NCBI RefSeq assembly: GCF_000003195.3
Contig: NC_012873.2
Coordinates: forward strand, 47,277,166-47,341,165
From: Sorghum bicolor
Lineage: Eukaryota > Streptophyta > Magnoliopsida > Poales > Poaceae
DNA length: 64,000 nucleotides
Reading direction: 5' to 3'
The notes below the pieces were generated by a model, which saw only the letters and a list, made by a program, of their open reading frames with translations, made no database searches and was not told where the DNA came from. Below, in pieces: positions 1-11,887 of this stretch; positions within the stretch are counted from its first letter, which is position 1, and each line of letters opens with the position of its first letter. The position numbers and the translations under genes are program-made.

Positions 1-2
1 GA

Positions 3-2384
3 GCTGCATACCGCACCAATCTGGAGGAAACAAAAGAAATTCAGCAACAAGTTGAAGAATTGATGAGAAAAGGGTATGTGCAGGAAAGTCTTTCACCTTG
101 TGCAGTCCCTGATCTTTTAGTTCCTAAAAAAGATGGTTCATGGAGAATGTGTGTTGACTGTAGAGCTATTAATAACATCAGAGTAAGATATAGCCATCCC
201 ATTCCAAGACTTGATAATATGCTTGATGAACTTAGTGGTGCAATAATTTTCACTAAAATTGACTTGAGAAGTGGCTATCACCAAATAAGAATGAGAGAAG
301 GAGATGAGTGGAAAACAGCTTTTAAAACCAAGTTTGGGTTGCATGAATGGTTGGTAATGCCCTTTGGATTGACTAATGCACCAAGTACCTTTATGAGATT
401 GATGAATCATGTGCTTAGATCTTTCATTGGCAAGTTTGTTGTGGTTTACTTTGATGATATATTAATTTACAGCAAGTCTCTTGATAAACATGTTGAGCAT
501 ATCCAAAGTGTGCTTGCTGTCCTACGTGAGCAAAAACTGTATGCTAACCTTGACAAGTGCACAATTTGCACTTACAAGGTAGTTTTTCTTGGCTTTGTTG
601 TTTCAGGAGATGGTGTGGAGGTGGATGAGGATAAGATCAAAGCTGTTCGTGAGTGGATGCCTCCACAAAATGCAAGCCAAGTGCGTAGCTTCCTTGGATT
701 TGCTGGTTTCTACCGGCGATTTGTGAAAGATTTCAGTACCATTGCTCCTCCAATCAATGAGTTGACAAAGAAAGAAGTGCCTTTTAAATGGGGAGAAGCA
801 CAAGAGAAGGCATTTGAAGAACTGAAAATAAAGTTGACAATAGCCCCACTTCTTGCACTTCCAGATTTTGGTAAGACATTTGAAATTGAATGTGATGCAA
901 GTGGTGTAGGAATTGGTGGTGTTCTCATGCAAGAAAGGAGGCCGATTGCATACTTCAGTGAAAAGCTAAGTGGTCCAACTCTGAATTACTTAGTTTATGA
1001 TAAATAATTATATGCTCTTGTTAGGAGTTTGGAAACTTGGCAACACTACCTTTTGCCTAAAGAATTTGTGATACATTCGGACCATGAATCTTTGAAACAT
1101 CTTAAAGGCCAACTTAAACAGAAACGAAGGCATGCAAAATGGAGTGAGTTCATTGAGTCCTTTCCTTATGTTGTCAAGTACAAGAAAGGGAAAGATAACA
1201 TTGTAGCTGATGCTTTGTCTCGACGTCATACTTTGCTTTCACGACTTGATACTAAAATTCTTGGATTAGAAAGTATAAAAGAATTCTATGTTAAGGATTC
1301 CATATTTGTTGTGGTTGATAGATTTAGCAAAATGGCACACTTTATTCCCTGTCATAAGAGTGATGATGCTTCACACATTGCTAAATTGTTTTTCAGAGAT
1401 ATTATGCGTCTACATGGAGTGCCACGTACCATCGTGTCTGATCGTGACACCAAGTTTTTGTGCTACTTTTGGAAAACCTTGTGGGGAAAACTAGGGACAA
1501 GGCTGCTGTTCTCCACAACATGTCATCCTCAAACGGATGGACAAACCGAAGTTGTGAACCGCACACTGTCAACATTGCTGTGAGCTGTCCTAAAGAAGAA
1601 TCTGAAATTGTGGGAAAAAAGCTTGCCTCATGTGGAGTTTGTATACAATAGGGCAGTACATTCGACCATAAAATTTTGTCCATTTGAGATTGTCTATGGG
1701 TTCAAACCTACTGCTCTCATCGATCTTTTGCCTTTGCCTATGCTGGAACATATGAACTTTGATGCAAGCAAGCGAGTAGAATTTGTCAAGAAGCTTCATG
1801 ATCGAGCTAAAGCAAACATTGAGAAGATGACCAAGTTATATGAGAAGCGCGCCAACAGGGGTCGTAAGAAGATGTTATTTGAATCAGGAGACTTAGTTTG
1901 GGTGCACTTGCGCAAGGATCGCTTTCCTGAACAACGCAAGAGCAAGCTACAACCCCAAGCCGATGGCCCATTCAAAGTGCTTCGCAAGATCAATGATAAT
2001 GCATATGAAATTGATCTCCCAAGTACGTATGGTGTTAGTACAAGCTTCAATGTTGCCGATTTATCTCCTTTCTTTGGATTGGACGAGTCGAGGACGACTC
2101 CTTTTCAAGAGGGGGAGGATGATATGACCATGCCAGCAAACAAGATGTCACAAGCTCCAAGTCAAGCTGCAACCACTCAACTTTTACCTACACCGACACC
2201 AGCCCAAGTCATCGATGGACCGGTTACACGTAGTCGTGCAAAGAAGCTTCTACAAGAGGTCCACGCGCTACTTTGTGAGATTCATTTTAACATTAATGAG
2301 AATTGTATACTACCTAAGTGTTGTACCTTGATTATACTCAGGTATATAGAAGAAGAGAAGGATGAATCGGACTCTGAAGAATGA
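3..2384 (+). pseudogene. TE1 pol: RT, RNase H and deleted integrase
   Basis: The frame is open from base 3, already inside the reverse transcriptase. The catalytic motif YFDDIL lies near 447-464, and RNase H starts around [13 protein letters not shown] (near 893). The frame is broken by TAA at 1004-1006 and TGA at 1581-1583, yet it continues unchanged after both. Between RNase H and integrase (about 1285-1305) a deletion removes the HHCC zinc domain and the start of the catalytic core. The integrase Asp residues in DRFSKMAHF and SDRDTKF and the Glu in GQTE remain. The C-terminus reads through the polypurine tract and ends at 2384 in an acidic tail. The nonsense codons and the deletion make it a pseudogene. 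Confidence 0.88.
2106..2119 (+). other. TE1 polypurine tract
   Basis: A purine run, AAGAGGGGGAGGA, lies directly before the TG that opens the 3' LTR. It would prime plus-strand synthesis. It is unusual in lying inside the open reading frame. Confidence 0.7.
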
Positions 2385-3321
2385 ACCAGTGCCAGTCCCA
2401 GAAGACACTACAAAATAGACCAGAAGAGTCAAAAACGGACCAGTGGAAGTCAAGAACGGACCAGTGCAAAGAAATCTTCATAACTTTTTACTCACGAAAG
2501 CTATGAAGGCCCATGAGGACTTTTTGGAAAGCTTGTCAAGTCTACTTTACAATGAATCTAGTGGTGACCAGTTTATTTACACCATATTACCTGCAGACCA
2601 GAATTAATACAGACTGCTCAGAAGGTCAACAGTCTATCATGACAGAATATTGGTACAACTTGCCGTGTAAAACTGTACCAATTTAAAACGTTTCGTGATG
2701 CATGGCATACATTGGTGGGAAGCTCTTGGAGTCTAGTTTCACACTCAAGAAACGGTTTGTCATTTGGACTTCCCAATAGAAAGTTATGGTCAGTTTACAG
2801 GAAACTGGAGGCCTACAGTCACGCGAAGCTAGTTCGTGAATCCATTCTGAGGGGTCCTTTCACATTGCCTTCCCTCACAAACTCTATTTCATTTTCATAC
2901 CAATCTAGGAGGATTGTTTCTAGGATAAATATCCCCTACCTCTAAGCTATTAGCAACCTTTGATCATTTTAATAAACTACATGATATTGCAGCTGCGCTG
3001 CTACTCAACCTTTGTTCTTCCTTGTTCTTCTTGGACTTGTGAAGTGAATCCTCTGGGTCCCCCTACTTCGTGCTCTACGGCTTCCGTTCGGCTGCGCCGT
3101 ATTGTGTGGATTAGTTCCGGATTGTGGTTCTACGGTTGTTCGGAGATCGAGTCGAAGTCTTCGCGGTTTCAGTGCCTCTCTCCCCGTCGCTTGGTCGCAT
3201 CCAACCTTTGTCAGGTATAAAGCTAGTTATCCGCTGTTCGCAGCAAGTTATCCTTATTCTTTTGATCCACTGTCGTGAAGATCGGGCCACCCTCGTACCA
3301 ATTCATATCGGTAGCCTATCA
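2120..3321 (+). repeat. TE1 3' LTR
   Basis: The LTR is bounded by TGATATGACC at the left, right after the polypurine tract, and GCCTATCA at the right, where the sequence changes to TE2 DNA. Its length is about 1.2 kb. The first 265 bases encode the end of the TE1 polyprotein. The rest is noncoding. The partner 5' LTR is outside the window, so the right boundary rests on the CA end and the change of context. Confidence 0.65.
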
Positions 3322-3974
3322 TTCTTCCTCCACAAAGGAACTCTCTCTAAAGGGGGCGATGTCTAGGTTTGCAAAGGGGCCAGGGGCTTAGACCAGGGAG
3401 AGGGCGTAGCTAGATATTCTTGCCTTGGATCTTGGGAGAGCTTAGCACACTTGGTGAGAGGGAGAAGAGAAAGGTTTGGTGTGAAGAATTGAGAGGCCTA
3501 GGGGCTGCTTATGTAGGTTCTTCCGCGCACCTAAATAAGGAGTCAAACTTGATCGTAGGCGGTAACACGATACTGGAGGGATCCAGGGAGGTACAAAAAA
3601 GATTGGGGCCGATTGGCTAGGCCAGGGGTGCGGCCGCACCTAGGTGCGCCTGAACCCCCAGGGCCACTAGTCGGCCTCCGTTTTTTGGCAGCTCGCGTTA
3701 TTTGTTTCCCTAATCGTGGTCCCACTTACGATCAATGTTGATTCGCAGTGTATTGGCGGGATGGTAAAGAGAATAATTTTTGAATTTTGAATAAAACTTT
3801 CTAAAACTCAAGAGATTGCAGTATCATGCATTTATGATGAGAAGATGCTATGATCAAAACAGATTTTAAACAAGATATACAAGATCATAGGGGCATTTTG
3901 GGTAAAACATAAATGCATAAATCAAGAGGCTTTACTTAAAGTAAAATAAATACAACAACAAAATATATATTATA
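3322..3974 (-). other. TE2 noncoding region downstream of integrase
   Basis: No supported gene is present. The stretch includes a GC-rich palindromic block near 3615-3665 (TGCGGCCGCACC) and an AT-rich part from 3770 that leads to the integrase stop codon. The equivalent region of TE5 (39130-39560) has the same general layout, which is why I assign this stretch to TE2 rather than to flanking DNA. Confidence 0.55.
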
Positions 3975-4556
3975 TTATTTTTTTAAAACTCCTTTCGTGT
4001 ATTCATTAAAAGAAACTAAATTTATTTCATCAAAGGAATGGGGTTCGGGTTCGAGAAATACCTTGAGACGTTGGACATTTACCTTATGGATGTTGCCACT
4101 GTCGTCATTTATTGTGACAGCTCCGTGTGGTGCCACCTCGATCACTGTGTAAGGTCCGTCCCATTTGCTTTTGAGCTTTCCTTTCCCGAACAATTTGACT
4201 CTTAAGTTGAAGAGCAGGACTTTGTCGCCGATCTTGAATTCTTTATGTAAGATCTTTTTATCGTACCATCTTTTTGTTCTTTCTTTGTAGAGCTTGGCAC
4301 TGTGATAGGATTTTTCTCGCCATTCTTCTAATTCTACGACTTGCCTTTGCCTGTTTCTTCCAGTAGCCTTGATGTCCATATTCCAAGTCTTGATTGACCA
4401 GTGAGCTCTATGTTCAATCTCAATAGGCAAATGACAGCTTTTGCCATAGACCAACCGATAAGGTGACATCCCGATGGGAGTTTTGTAAGCTGTCCTGTAT
4501 GCCCAGAGTCTATCAGGGAGCTTATCTTTCGAGCCCGTTCCCGTTTCATTCACCAT
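3975..4556 (-). pseudogene. TE2 integrase C-terminal part
   Basis: This 193-codon fragment covers the end of the integrase core and the C-terminal domain of an Athila-like integrase. Typical strings are [41 protein letters not shown] and SKWDGPYTV. It is separated from the core by a TAG codon just upstream (4557-4559, probably an ancestral Glu codon), with the frame unchanged. There is no chromodomain, as expected for Athila. It ends at the true stop at 3975. Confidence 0.85.
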
Positions 4557-4559
4557 TTT

Positions 4560-5438
4560 CTAGAGTATGTTCTTGATCTGCTTATTGGAAGTTTCGGCTT
4601 GCCCGCTGGTTTGGGGATGATAAGGAGTAGCAACATTGTGACGGGTGCCCAAATCTCGCAAAAATGTTCTGAAGGCTTTATCAATGAAGTGCAACCCTCC
4701 ATCACTTATCACCATTCTTGGTGTCCTAAAACGAGGAAAGATGATCTCGTGAAACATCTTTCTTGCATACTTGGCATCTGCTGCTCGACACGGTAATGCT
4801 TCTACCCATTTTGATACGTAGTCAACTGCTACAAGGATGTGCTCGCAGTCACCTGATTTCTTGAATGGCCCCATAAAGTCAATTCCCCAGATGTCAAAAA
4901 TTTCGACTTGGAGATTGAAGTGAAGTGGCATGGCGTTGCGTGCACTGATGTTGCCTTGTAGCTGGCACTGACGGCATCTATGGATGAACTTCTTTGTGTC
5001 TTGATGCATTGTAGGCCAGTAGAATCCGCACGTCCAGATTTTGGACTGTGTGCGAAATACTCCATAGTGACCTCCGTATGGTGAAGCGTGACACTTCTTG
5101 ATGATTTGTGCACCCTCTGAGGTGGGCACACATCTTCGTAGCAGTCCATCAGCACAGACCCAATATAGGTGGGGGTTGTCCCACAGGTGGCGTCGACTTT
5201 CATATTCAAGCTTCTTCTTTGATTCGCCTGGGGGTACATAACCTGAAACCATAAAGTTAACAATATTTGCATACCATGGGTTCGTGTCGTTGATCATCAG
5301 GAGCATGTCGTCGCGTAGGAAGTCGTTAATCTCCTGTTCCTGCATGTTAGTGACTTGCATACACGAAAGATGATCTGCAACAATATTTTCTACTCCTTTC
5401 TTATCTTTTATCTCAATATCAAACTCTTGTAACAACAA
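4560..5438 (-). pseudogene. TE2 RNase H tail and integrase core
   Basis: The segment begins at the RNase H / integrase junction (DIEIKDKKGVENIVADHLS). It continues through the integrase zinc domain, with its HASPYGGHYG histidine part and CRQCQ cysteine part, and the catalytic core. The DDE residues fall in [17 protein letters not shown] and GQAETSNKQ. It is bounded by in-frame stops, TGA at about 5439-5441 and TAG at 4557-4559. The domains are recognisable but the frame is interrupted on both sides. Confidence 0.87.
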
Positions 5439-5444
5439 GATCCA

Positions 5445-5930
5445 TCAGAGTAGACGAGGTTTAGCATCCTTTTTGGTGAGCAAATATTTGAGAGCAGCAT
5501 GATCCGTATAAACAATTATCTTTGCTCCCACCAAATAGGATCTAAACTTATTGATAGCAATGACTATAGGGAGGAACTCTTTTTTTGTAGTGGCATAGTT
5601 AAGCTGAGGTCCTGTCAAAGTCTTGCTAGCGTAAGCGATCGCGTGATGCTTTTTGTCCTTGGTTTGGCCGAGGACCGCCCCAACAGCATAATCGCTGGCA
5701 TCACACATGATCTCAAAGGGTAGCGACCAATTCGGAGGTTGGATAATGGGCACTGAGATGAGTGCCTTCTTTATGGTTTCGAAAGCTCTTAAGCACTCAT
5801 CTGTGAACTCAAAGGGAATGTCTTTTGCTAAAAGGGACGTCAGTGGCCGGGTGATTTGATAAAAATCTTTGATAAATCGTCTATAAAACCCGGCGTGGCA
5901 TAGAAAGCTACAAATTCCCTTGACGTTCAC
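5445..5930 (-). pseudogene. TE2 RT C-terminus and RNase H
   Basis: The fragment covers the connection region (CHAGFYRRFIKDF) and most of the RNase H domain (MCDASDYAVGAVLGQ, then YTDHAALKYLL). A one-base deletion near 5931 shifts it relative to the RT segment that follows at 5927-6145. A TGA codon at its 3' end separates it from the integrase part. RNase H would degrade the RNA strand of the RNA-DNA hybrid. Confidence 0.85.
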
Positions 5931-6145
5931 AGGGGAGGTAGTTGTTCTATGACTTCTATTTTTGCTTTATCTACCTCGATTCCCCATTCAGACACTAAGT
6001 GTCCCAAAACAATGCCTTCTCGGACCATAAAGTGGCATTTTTCCCAATTAAGTACCAGGTCCTTCTCTTGGCATCTTTGCAAAACTTTGTCCAAATTTTC
6101 AAGGCAATGATCGGAAGTTTTTCCATAGACCGAAAAATTGTCCAT
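5927..6145 (-). pseudogene. TE2 RT fragment cut by the TE3 insertion
   Basis: This RT piece starts at MDNFSVYGKTSD (FMDD in related elements, here with Asn for the second Asp) and runs through NWEKCHFMVREG to QLPPL. It stops exactly at the GAAAC target duplication where TE3 inserted. The upstream half of the same RT resumes at 21640. The Asp-to-Asn change in the catalytic motif would inactivate the enzyme even without the insertion. Confidence 0.87.
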
Positions 6146-6150
6146 GAAAC
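6146..6150. repeat. TE3 target site duplication, left copy (GAAAC)
   Basis: These five bases lie directly before the TGTCACAG end of TE3 and are repeated at 21635-21639. The two copies tie the two halves of the TE2 RT together. Confidence 0.9.
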
Positions 6151-9100
6151 TGTCACAGAACCGACCAAATTATAAGAGTTCAAGTGCAGAAACGATCGCC
6201 AAGCAATCAAGTTTCCAAACTTGAGCCCATATAATCCCGGTAGTCAATTGAAATCACGAAGGACTTCAAACCAACTCGCAACAAACCAAGATCGTAATAG
6301 TTCAACATAAACACAGCGAATGTTACATAGTCATTCATTGCCGTCGAAGCGGCACCACATCGGAGTCATTAAGTTATTACAACCCAAGTTCGAAGTAGCG
6401 GAAGCAAAATAATTACACACACTTGTTCAAAGTTCAGTTCACAAGTTTTTGTTACTGCCAGAGTCTATGCCATCCTTCCAAAAGCATCAGAGACGAGATT
6501 GTTAGAGAAACGTGCCCAACGGTTAGTCCTCATCCCCAGCGGGATGGAGACAGGTCTTGCAGAATCCGTCATAAAAGATGTTATCTGCAACAGGTGGGAA
6601 TAAACCCTGAGTACGAGGATGTACTCAGCTAGACTTACCCGTCTAGTAAAACATAAAAGACACCAAGGATCATGCAAGGCTAAATATCAATTGGAGCTGG
6701 TTAACTCACCTTTTTTGCCAAAAGCTTAAATTACAACTAAATTATTTCGAGAGCATCATATTTATTCATCACCAGCCTACCACTAGATTAGCACCTGTAC
6801 TACAGCACATCACTTGATTATTACAATCAATAATAACCATATCAAATTCATCATATGTTCTTCCTGCTATCATCATTATCATGAACCAGGTTCATCAGTG
6901 AATGCTACGTTTGCCGCTGCTCTGTCAAGTTCTCACTAACCGGGAGAGACGACGATTCGAATCGAATTCCTATCCAGCTGGAGGGTTATTCCTATCACTC
7001 ACCCAAGCATCCCCTGCCGGAGAGCCAACGGGTCACCTTTGGTATAACTCAGGAATCGCGGCTCCGATCAGCGCCGCACTCCCAGGGCTACCACTCTGCC
7101 AGGGAGGTCAGGAATTTTAACTCACCTGCCTTTGGACTTACGCCAGTGGTCCCCCGCACACCGCACTTCCTCCGGTAGTGCGCACTTTATACTTGCCGGT
7201 CTTCCGGCCTGAGTCATACTACTCGGCTTCGCGGTCGGAACGAGTTATCCGGCCAACTAAGTGTTAGGCATGCGTTCAACATGACAAGAGGACGTACAAC
7301 GATCGGTCCTTAGCTGCCACAGACGGAGTTACTACAAACTTGCAAAACTCCGCCCGACTTAAGTCAATTTAATCAGGTTCCATCCACGATAGCACATATA
7401 GACCATCGTGATCCGACATAACCCTATATCGCGCAGGTGACAAGATATCACCCGACTTCTACCGATTAAAGCATGGCTAAGCTGCTACTCGATCCTAACT
7501 CTACAACCAGGGTGTGGTGAGTTATCTGGACAAGGATAGAGTAGAATGCAACAACAGTTTCATCACAACTCCTATACGTAATGCATCAATAGATAGAACA
7601 TATTAAGTGAACTTTCGAAAATAAAAGGGAGACTTAGAATGCTCTGGGGCTTGCCTTTCACGAACGATGCCGGCTCGTGATTCGGGCACTCAACTTCTTC
7701 TTCGGGCTCCTCGAGTCCGGCTTGCTGGACCTCCACCTCTTGGCTGCCCTCCTGGCCTTCGGGATTCACATGCAGCTCGTAGGAGGCTGTCGCGTCCGAT
7801 GCACCTATTGCATGCTCGAACAATAAGAAGATGCACATGCTAAAGATGAATGCTTGATAACATGAGTAACTCACTGGACACTCATTTACGGAGCAAAGTC
7901 ATACAAGCTCACATAAGTAAACAAGTCAACTCAGCTCAAAACCTATCATGATACTAAAACAGCAAGCAACACAAAACAAGTATACCCAGTAAATAAATCA
8001 TAACTAATGATAGACAGGTCCAACAATCATGAGTGAAGACATTCTGGAAAGCTTAAGAAATTGTCCACAACTCATCTTTAAATATGACAACAAGATTCAA
8101 ATATTAAACTAGCCATTTAAACAAAGTTCCAGGTTCTGTCCCAGAAAAACAGAGTTCTACACCTATTTCTGGAACCCAAATTGGAACAGCTATAACTTTT
8201 AAACTACTTGGCCAAATGACCTCAAATTTAAACCACAGCTAGTTCAATAAGTTTAGAACAACTTTGATGTAGACAAGTTTCACAGAAAGTCAAGTTATCC
8301 TTAAGCAAAGTTAAATCCTTTCCTTGCTGTCCAGAACAGCCTTTAACCCTTTAAGTAATTATTTAATGACATAACCAAAACATAACCCATGCCAACCACA
8401 TGGCCTATGAGCACAAACATATTACAAGGTTACCAGAACATCAGATGGAAACCCCCAAACATTTACTTAACAAGGCATTTATTAATTAATTCTAGATAGG
8501 AGCATAATTACAAGATACTAGTTAAAGTGCTCAGAAAAATCTATAAAAATTACAGAAGCACAAATATAGCATCAGAGCATCACATAAAAATTTCAGAGCC
8601 ATTGCACATACCAAATGAAAGATATGTATTTAACATGTACCAAGGTATTTATTCCACAAATTCAGAAACATGACTTATATGGTGTCAAACAACAGATTTC
8701 AGATTATTTCTATATTAAGAATACCATAAACAAGTTTACCACCAAGGTAGAACACCAGCATAAGCACCAATTATTTTATATAATTTAATCAAGGAAACAA
8801 GCCAAATTTTAACCATAAATTATGATATATTTATCAAAGCACTCTAATACCATACAGAGGCTACCATAAACTTTTCAGAGCAAACTAAACAGTAAAACAA
8901 GAGATATGAATTTATCCATGAATAACAAGATTAAATCCTTAATAAATAATTTCCCAGAAAACATGGTTCATTTTATATTTTTATTAAAAACTAGCCATCT
9001 CAAGGAATACCACAAAATTTGTTTCAACATTTTTGGATCACCAGAACTAGAGATATGATTTTTGCAAAAACAGCTCAAACCCTAGTTTAAACAAAGGAGA

Positions 9101-10542
9101 AAGAGAGACTGACAGAGGGGACCCGCGAGTCAACGGACCCCACATGCCAGCGACCCGAGAGCAGAGCCGCGACTTGACCGCCGGAGATCTCGTCGACGGC
9201 GAGGTCTTGACGATGGCCAAGGGCACCATCGTGCTCCCCACTGCATTCCGCATCTAGCGGTACCCAAAACCCTAACTCTACTGGACTCTAGGTACCTCGC
9301 CCTCGCGAATGGCAGCACGGCGGTGGTGCGCGGCTGACCGCCGGCGTCTCTGGCCGGAGACAGAGCAGAAGAGAATGCGAACGAGCAACAGCAAGACCTA
9401 GCGAAGCTTTTGGGACAAGAATGAGGAAGAATGGTGGACTACAGAGCCCTGGCCACGACGCCGGTGGCCATGGCGGAGCTCCGGCGAGGTAAGCTCGCGA
9501 CGGAGAAGGCAATGCGGGCTCACCGAGGCTCGGCAGTCGCAGCCAACTTGACGACGGTGAAGTGGAGAGGCTGGCGGAGCGCTGGGCGGAGTTGCTTGGC
9601 CGGAGACACAGAGACACGCGCGCGCGAGCTCGCCGAAACAACGGCGGCGACGCGGAGACGACGACGCACGCGAGAGGGAGGGAACCGGGAGTGGAATGGC
9701 GCTGTCCACGCGACCGGGGGCGCCGTGGCGAGCTGTAGGACGCGCTGAGGACTGACGTGCGGGACCAACGGCGACGTACGGACGCCACGGGTCCAGACAC
9801 GCGGCGTCACCGGCGAGCTCCCCCTTGTCTGACGGCGATCCCATTCAGTTCCCAAACCCGACTGAAACTCGATTTTGCCCTATGATTATCTCCTAAACCA
9901 CTCGATGATTTTGCTGGCTAATTACTCTATGCTGGAGAGCTACATGAGTACTCCAACATTGCTTACAAGATCAAAGCTTGATTCGACCTAGAATTCAAAC
10001 TGGAGGATGAACAATACCCCCTCGAGCAAACTGCAGTGATTCCAGACTTAGAAAATTTTCTAAGTGTTGGAAACAGCCCCAAATCTGCCTTGTGGGTCAA
10101 ATTTGAGCTATTTGTGATCATTTTCATGAGATGGCCATAAAAGGACTTTTGTTCCTTAAAATAATTTGCTACAACTTTGCTGTAGAAAGTTTTGACATGC
10201 AAACATTTTATGAAACACTTTTTAAGAGCCTAAGCAAAAGAGGTTTCTAAGGCCTATTTTCATAAGTATGACTTAAAAGCATATTTTGGAGAAGTGACCA
10301 ACATGAACATTGTTCCCAAAGTCAAGTTAAGCATAGATAAACTGATTACCAAGGCATTGAGTACAAACACAAGAATGGTTCACTCAAACATAAGCATAGG
10401 AAGTCTATTTAAGCAATTTAAATCATATTTTTGCATAGAATGACATGGCTCAAGATAGATGATGACCATGATATGCTTTGAGGAGATGATGATGCTTATG
10501 CTATGCACATGATTAATGCAACCATAACACTGGGGTGTTACA
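6151..10542 (-). repeat. TE3 3' LTR (4392 bp)
   Basis: On the + strand it runs from TGTCACAG to GGTGTTACA, which is TGTAACACC to CTGTGACA in element orientation. It holds a short acidic ORF (7572-7874), an AT-rich middle part (about 7900-9050), a GC-rich part (9100-9850) and an AT-rich end (9860-10540). Small ORFs in the GC-rich part have no supporting features. No host gene is seen in this stretch. Confidence 0.93.
7572..7874 (-). other. Small acidic ORF inside the TE3 3' LTR
   Basis: This 100-codon ORF starts with a hydrophobic stretch (AFIFSMCIFLLFEHAIG) followed by an acidic, glutamate-rich tail (EVEVQQAGLEEPEEEVE). The same ORF is in the other LTR (18634-18936) with one residue changed, which is expected because LTRs are copies. 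No family is recognised. The TE4 LTR holds a possibly related acidic reading near 26030-26130 that has a stop. Whether it is translated is unknown. Confidence 0.3.
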
Positions 10543-10557
10543 GCCCTCCCCCCTTAC
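10543..10557 (-). other. TE3 polypurine tract
   Basis: On the minus strand this reads GTAAGGGGGGAGGGC directly before the LTR start TGTAACACC. The purine run is the expected primer for plus-strand synthesis. Confidence 0.85.
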
Positions 10558-10559
10558 AA

Positions 10560-10578
10560 AAATCTCGTCCCGAGATTT
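10560..10578. repeat. Short inverted repeat next to the TE3 polypurine tract
   Basis: The arms AAATCTCG (10560-10567) and CGAGATTT (10571-10578) have a 3-base loop. They lie between the integrase stop and the polypurine tract. A near-identical inverted repeat is at the same place in TE4, so the structure is conserved between the two families. Confidence 0.7.
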
Positions 10579-10584
10579 GAAAGC

Positions 10585-11775
10585 TTACTGATTTTCGAAG
10601 AAGGTTTTGTAAACTTCTTTAAAATAATCCTCCGTCTCCCAAGTGGCATCTTCTTCCCCGTGGTTGCTCCACAACACCTTGTAGAGCTTAACCACACGAT
10701 TACGCGTCTCCCGTTTCTTGCGATCAAGAACCGCTACGGGTTTCACCTCATACACCAAGTCTGACTTCAACTTGATATCTCGAACTTCCACTCGTTCCTC
10801 CGGTACACGAAGGCACTTCTTCAATTGTGATACGTGGAAGACAGGGAAAATAGCTCGAAGCGCAACTGGGAGTTGAACTTTGTATGCCACATTCCCTTTC
10901 TTTTCGAGAATCCGATAAGGTCCCACATAGTGAGGTGCAAGCTTTCGCTTGACTCCAAACCTTTGTACACCCTTCATCGGAGACACCTTGATGTACACAT
11001 GGTCACCAACTGAAAACTCAATCGGCTTCCTTCTCTTGTCGGCATAACTTTTCTGACGGGCTTGAGCAGCTTCCAGATGTTGCTGGATGGTACGGACTTT
11101 CTGCTCTGCTTCGTTCACGAAATCGATGCCATAATACCTTCGCTCTCCAGCTTCTACCCAATTCAACGGGGTTCGACACTTCCGACCGTACAAGGCTTCA
11201 AATGGAGCCATCTTGATACTCTCTTGATAACTATTGTTGTAGGAGAACTCAGCTAATGGCAACCACTTAACCCAAGAACCTTTCGATGAGAGAGCACATG
11301 CTCTCAACATATCTTCAAGGATTTGGTTAACTCGTTCAGTTTGACCGGCCGCTTGGGGATGATAAGCAGAGCTACGGACTAAATGAGTACCAATTTGCTC
11401 ATGCAGACATTCCCAAAATCGAGCAGTGAACTGTGGTCCACGATCTGATATGATTGTTCGAGGCACACCATACTGACGAACAATGTGCTCGAAATACAAC
11501 TCCGCATACTGATGTGGACGATAGTCAGTTCGGACTGGAATAAATCGAGCAACCTTGGTCAAACGATCTACAATCACCCAGATGGAGTCATAACCCTTAA
11601 CAGAAGTTGGGAGTTCACTGATGAAATCCATGCTGACTTCTTCCCATTTCCAACCAGGAATTGACAAGGGTTGAAGCAAACCAGCTTTCATGTGAACAGC
11701 CTTCACACGACAACAATTGTCACAACGAGCGACAAAAGCAGCTATCTCCTTTTTCATCTTTGTCCACCAAAACAA
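10585..11775 (-). pseudogene. TE3 integrase with C-terminal chromodomain
   Basis: This part of the polyprotein is a 396-codon open stretch. It begins inside the zinc domain (CDNCCRVKA) and continues through the DDE core with catalytic residues in WVIVDRLTKVARF, ISDRGPQF and GQTERVNQILED. The GDHVYIKVSPMKG / LAPHYVGPYRI segment follows, then a chromodomain at the end (LYKVLWSNHGEEDATWETE, about 10600-10740). Chromodomains of this class are thought to steer integration to particular chromatin. The open stretch itself is intact, but a frameshift near 11770 separates it from RT-RNase H. Confidence 0.9.
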
Positions 11776-11887
11776 AGGTTTTCAAATCCTGATACATCTT
11801 GCTACTACCAGGATGGATAGACAATTTAGATGAATGAGCCTCAGATAAGATCTGATTTCGCAGCTCACGGTCTTTTGGGACCACAAG

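Larger units (their letters stand above)
1..3321 (+). mobile_element. TE1: 3' part of a Ty3/gypsy chromovirus, CRM-like
   Basis: This is an LTR retrotransposon cut by the left window edge. Visible in order are reverse transcriptase, RNase H, a damaged integrase, a polypurine tract and one 3' LTR. The coding frame runs past the polypurine tract into the LTR, a trait known from CRM-type chromoviruses, so a CRM-like assignment is my inference. The 5' LTR, gag and protease lie outside the window. The DNA to its right (3322 on) belongs to the Athila-like element TE2 on the opposite strand, so TE1 probably inserted into the 3' internal region of TE2. The target duplication cannot be checked here. 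Confidence 0.8.

Noticed and set aside
6423..6632. Short repeated ORFs at 6423-6632 / 17486-17695 and 6902-7120 / 17964-18182
   Set aside because: They are paired copies within the two TE3 LTRs, antisense to the element, without recognisable features.
9288..9855. Several overlapping ORFs of 100 to 170 codons on both strands in the GC-rich part of the TE3 LTR, repeated at 20491-20948
   Set aside because: They overlap each other in several frames, have low-complexity Arg/Ser/Pro-rich content expected from GC-rich DNA, and recur only because LTRs are copies.
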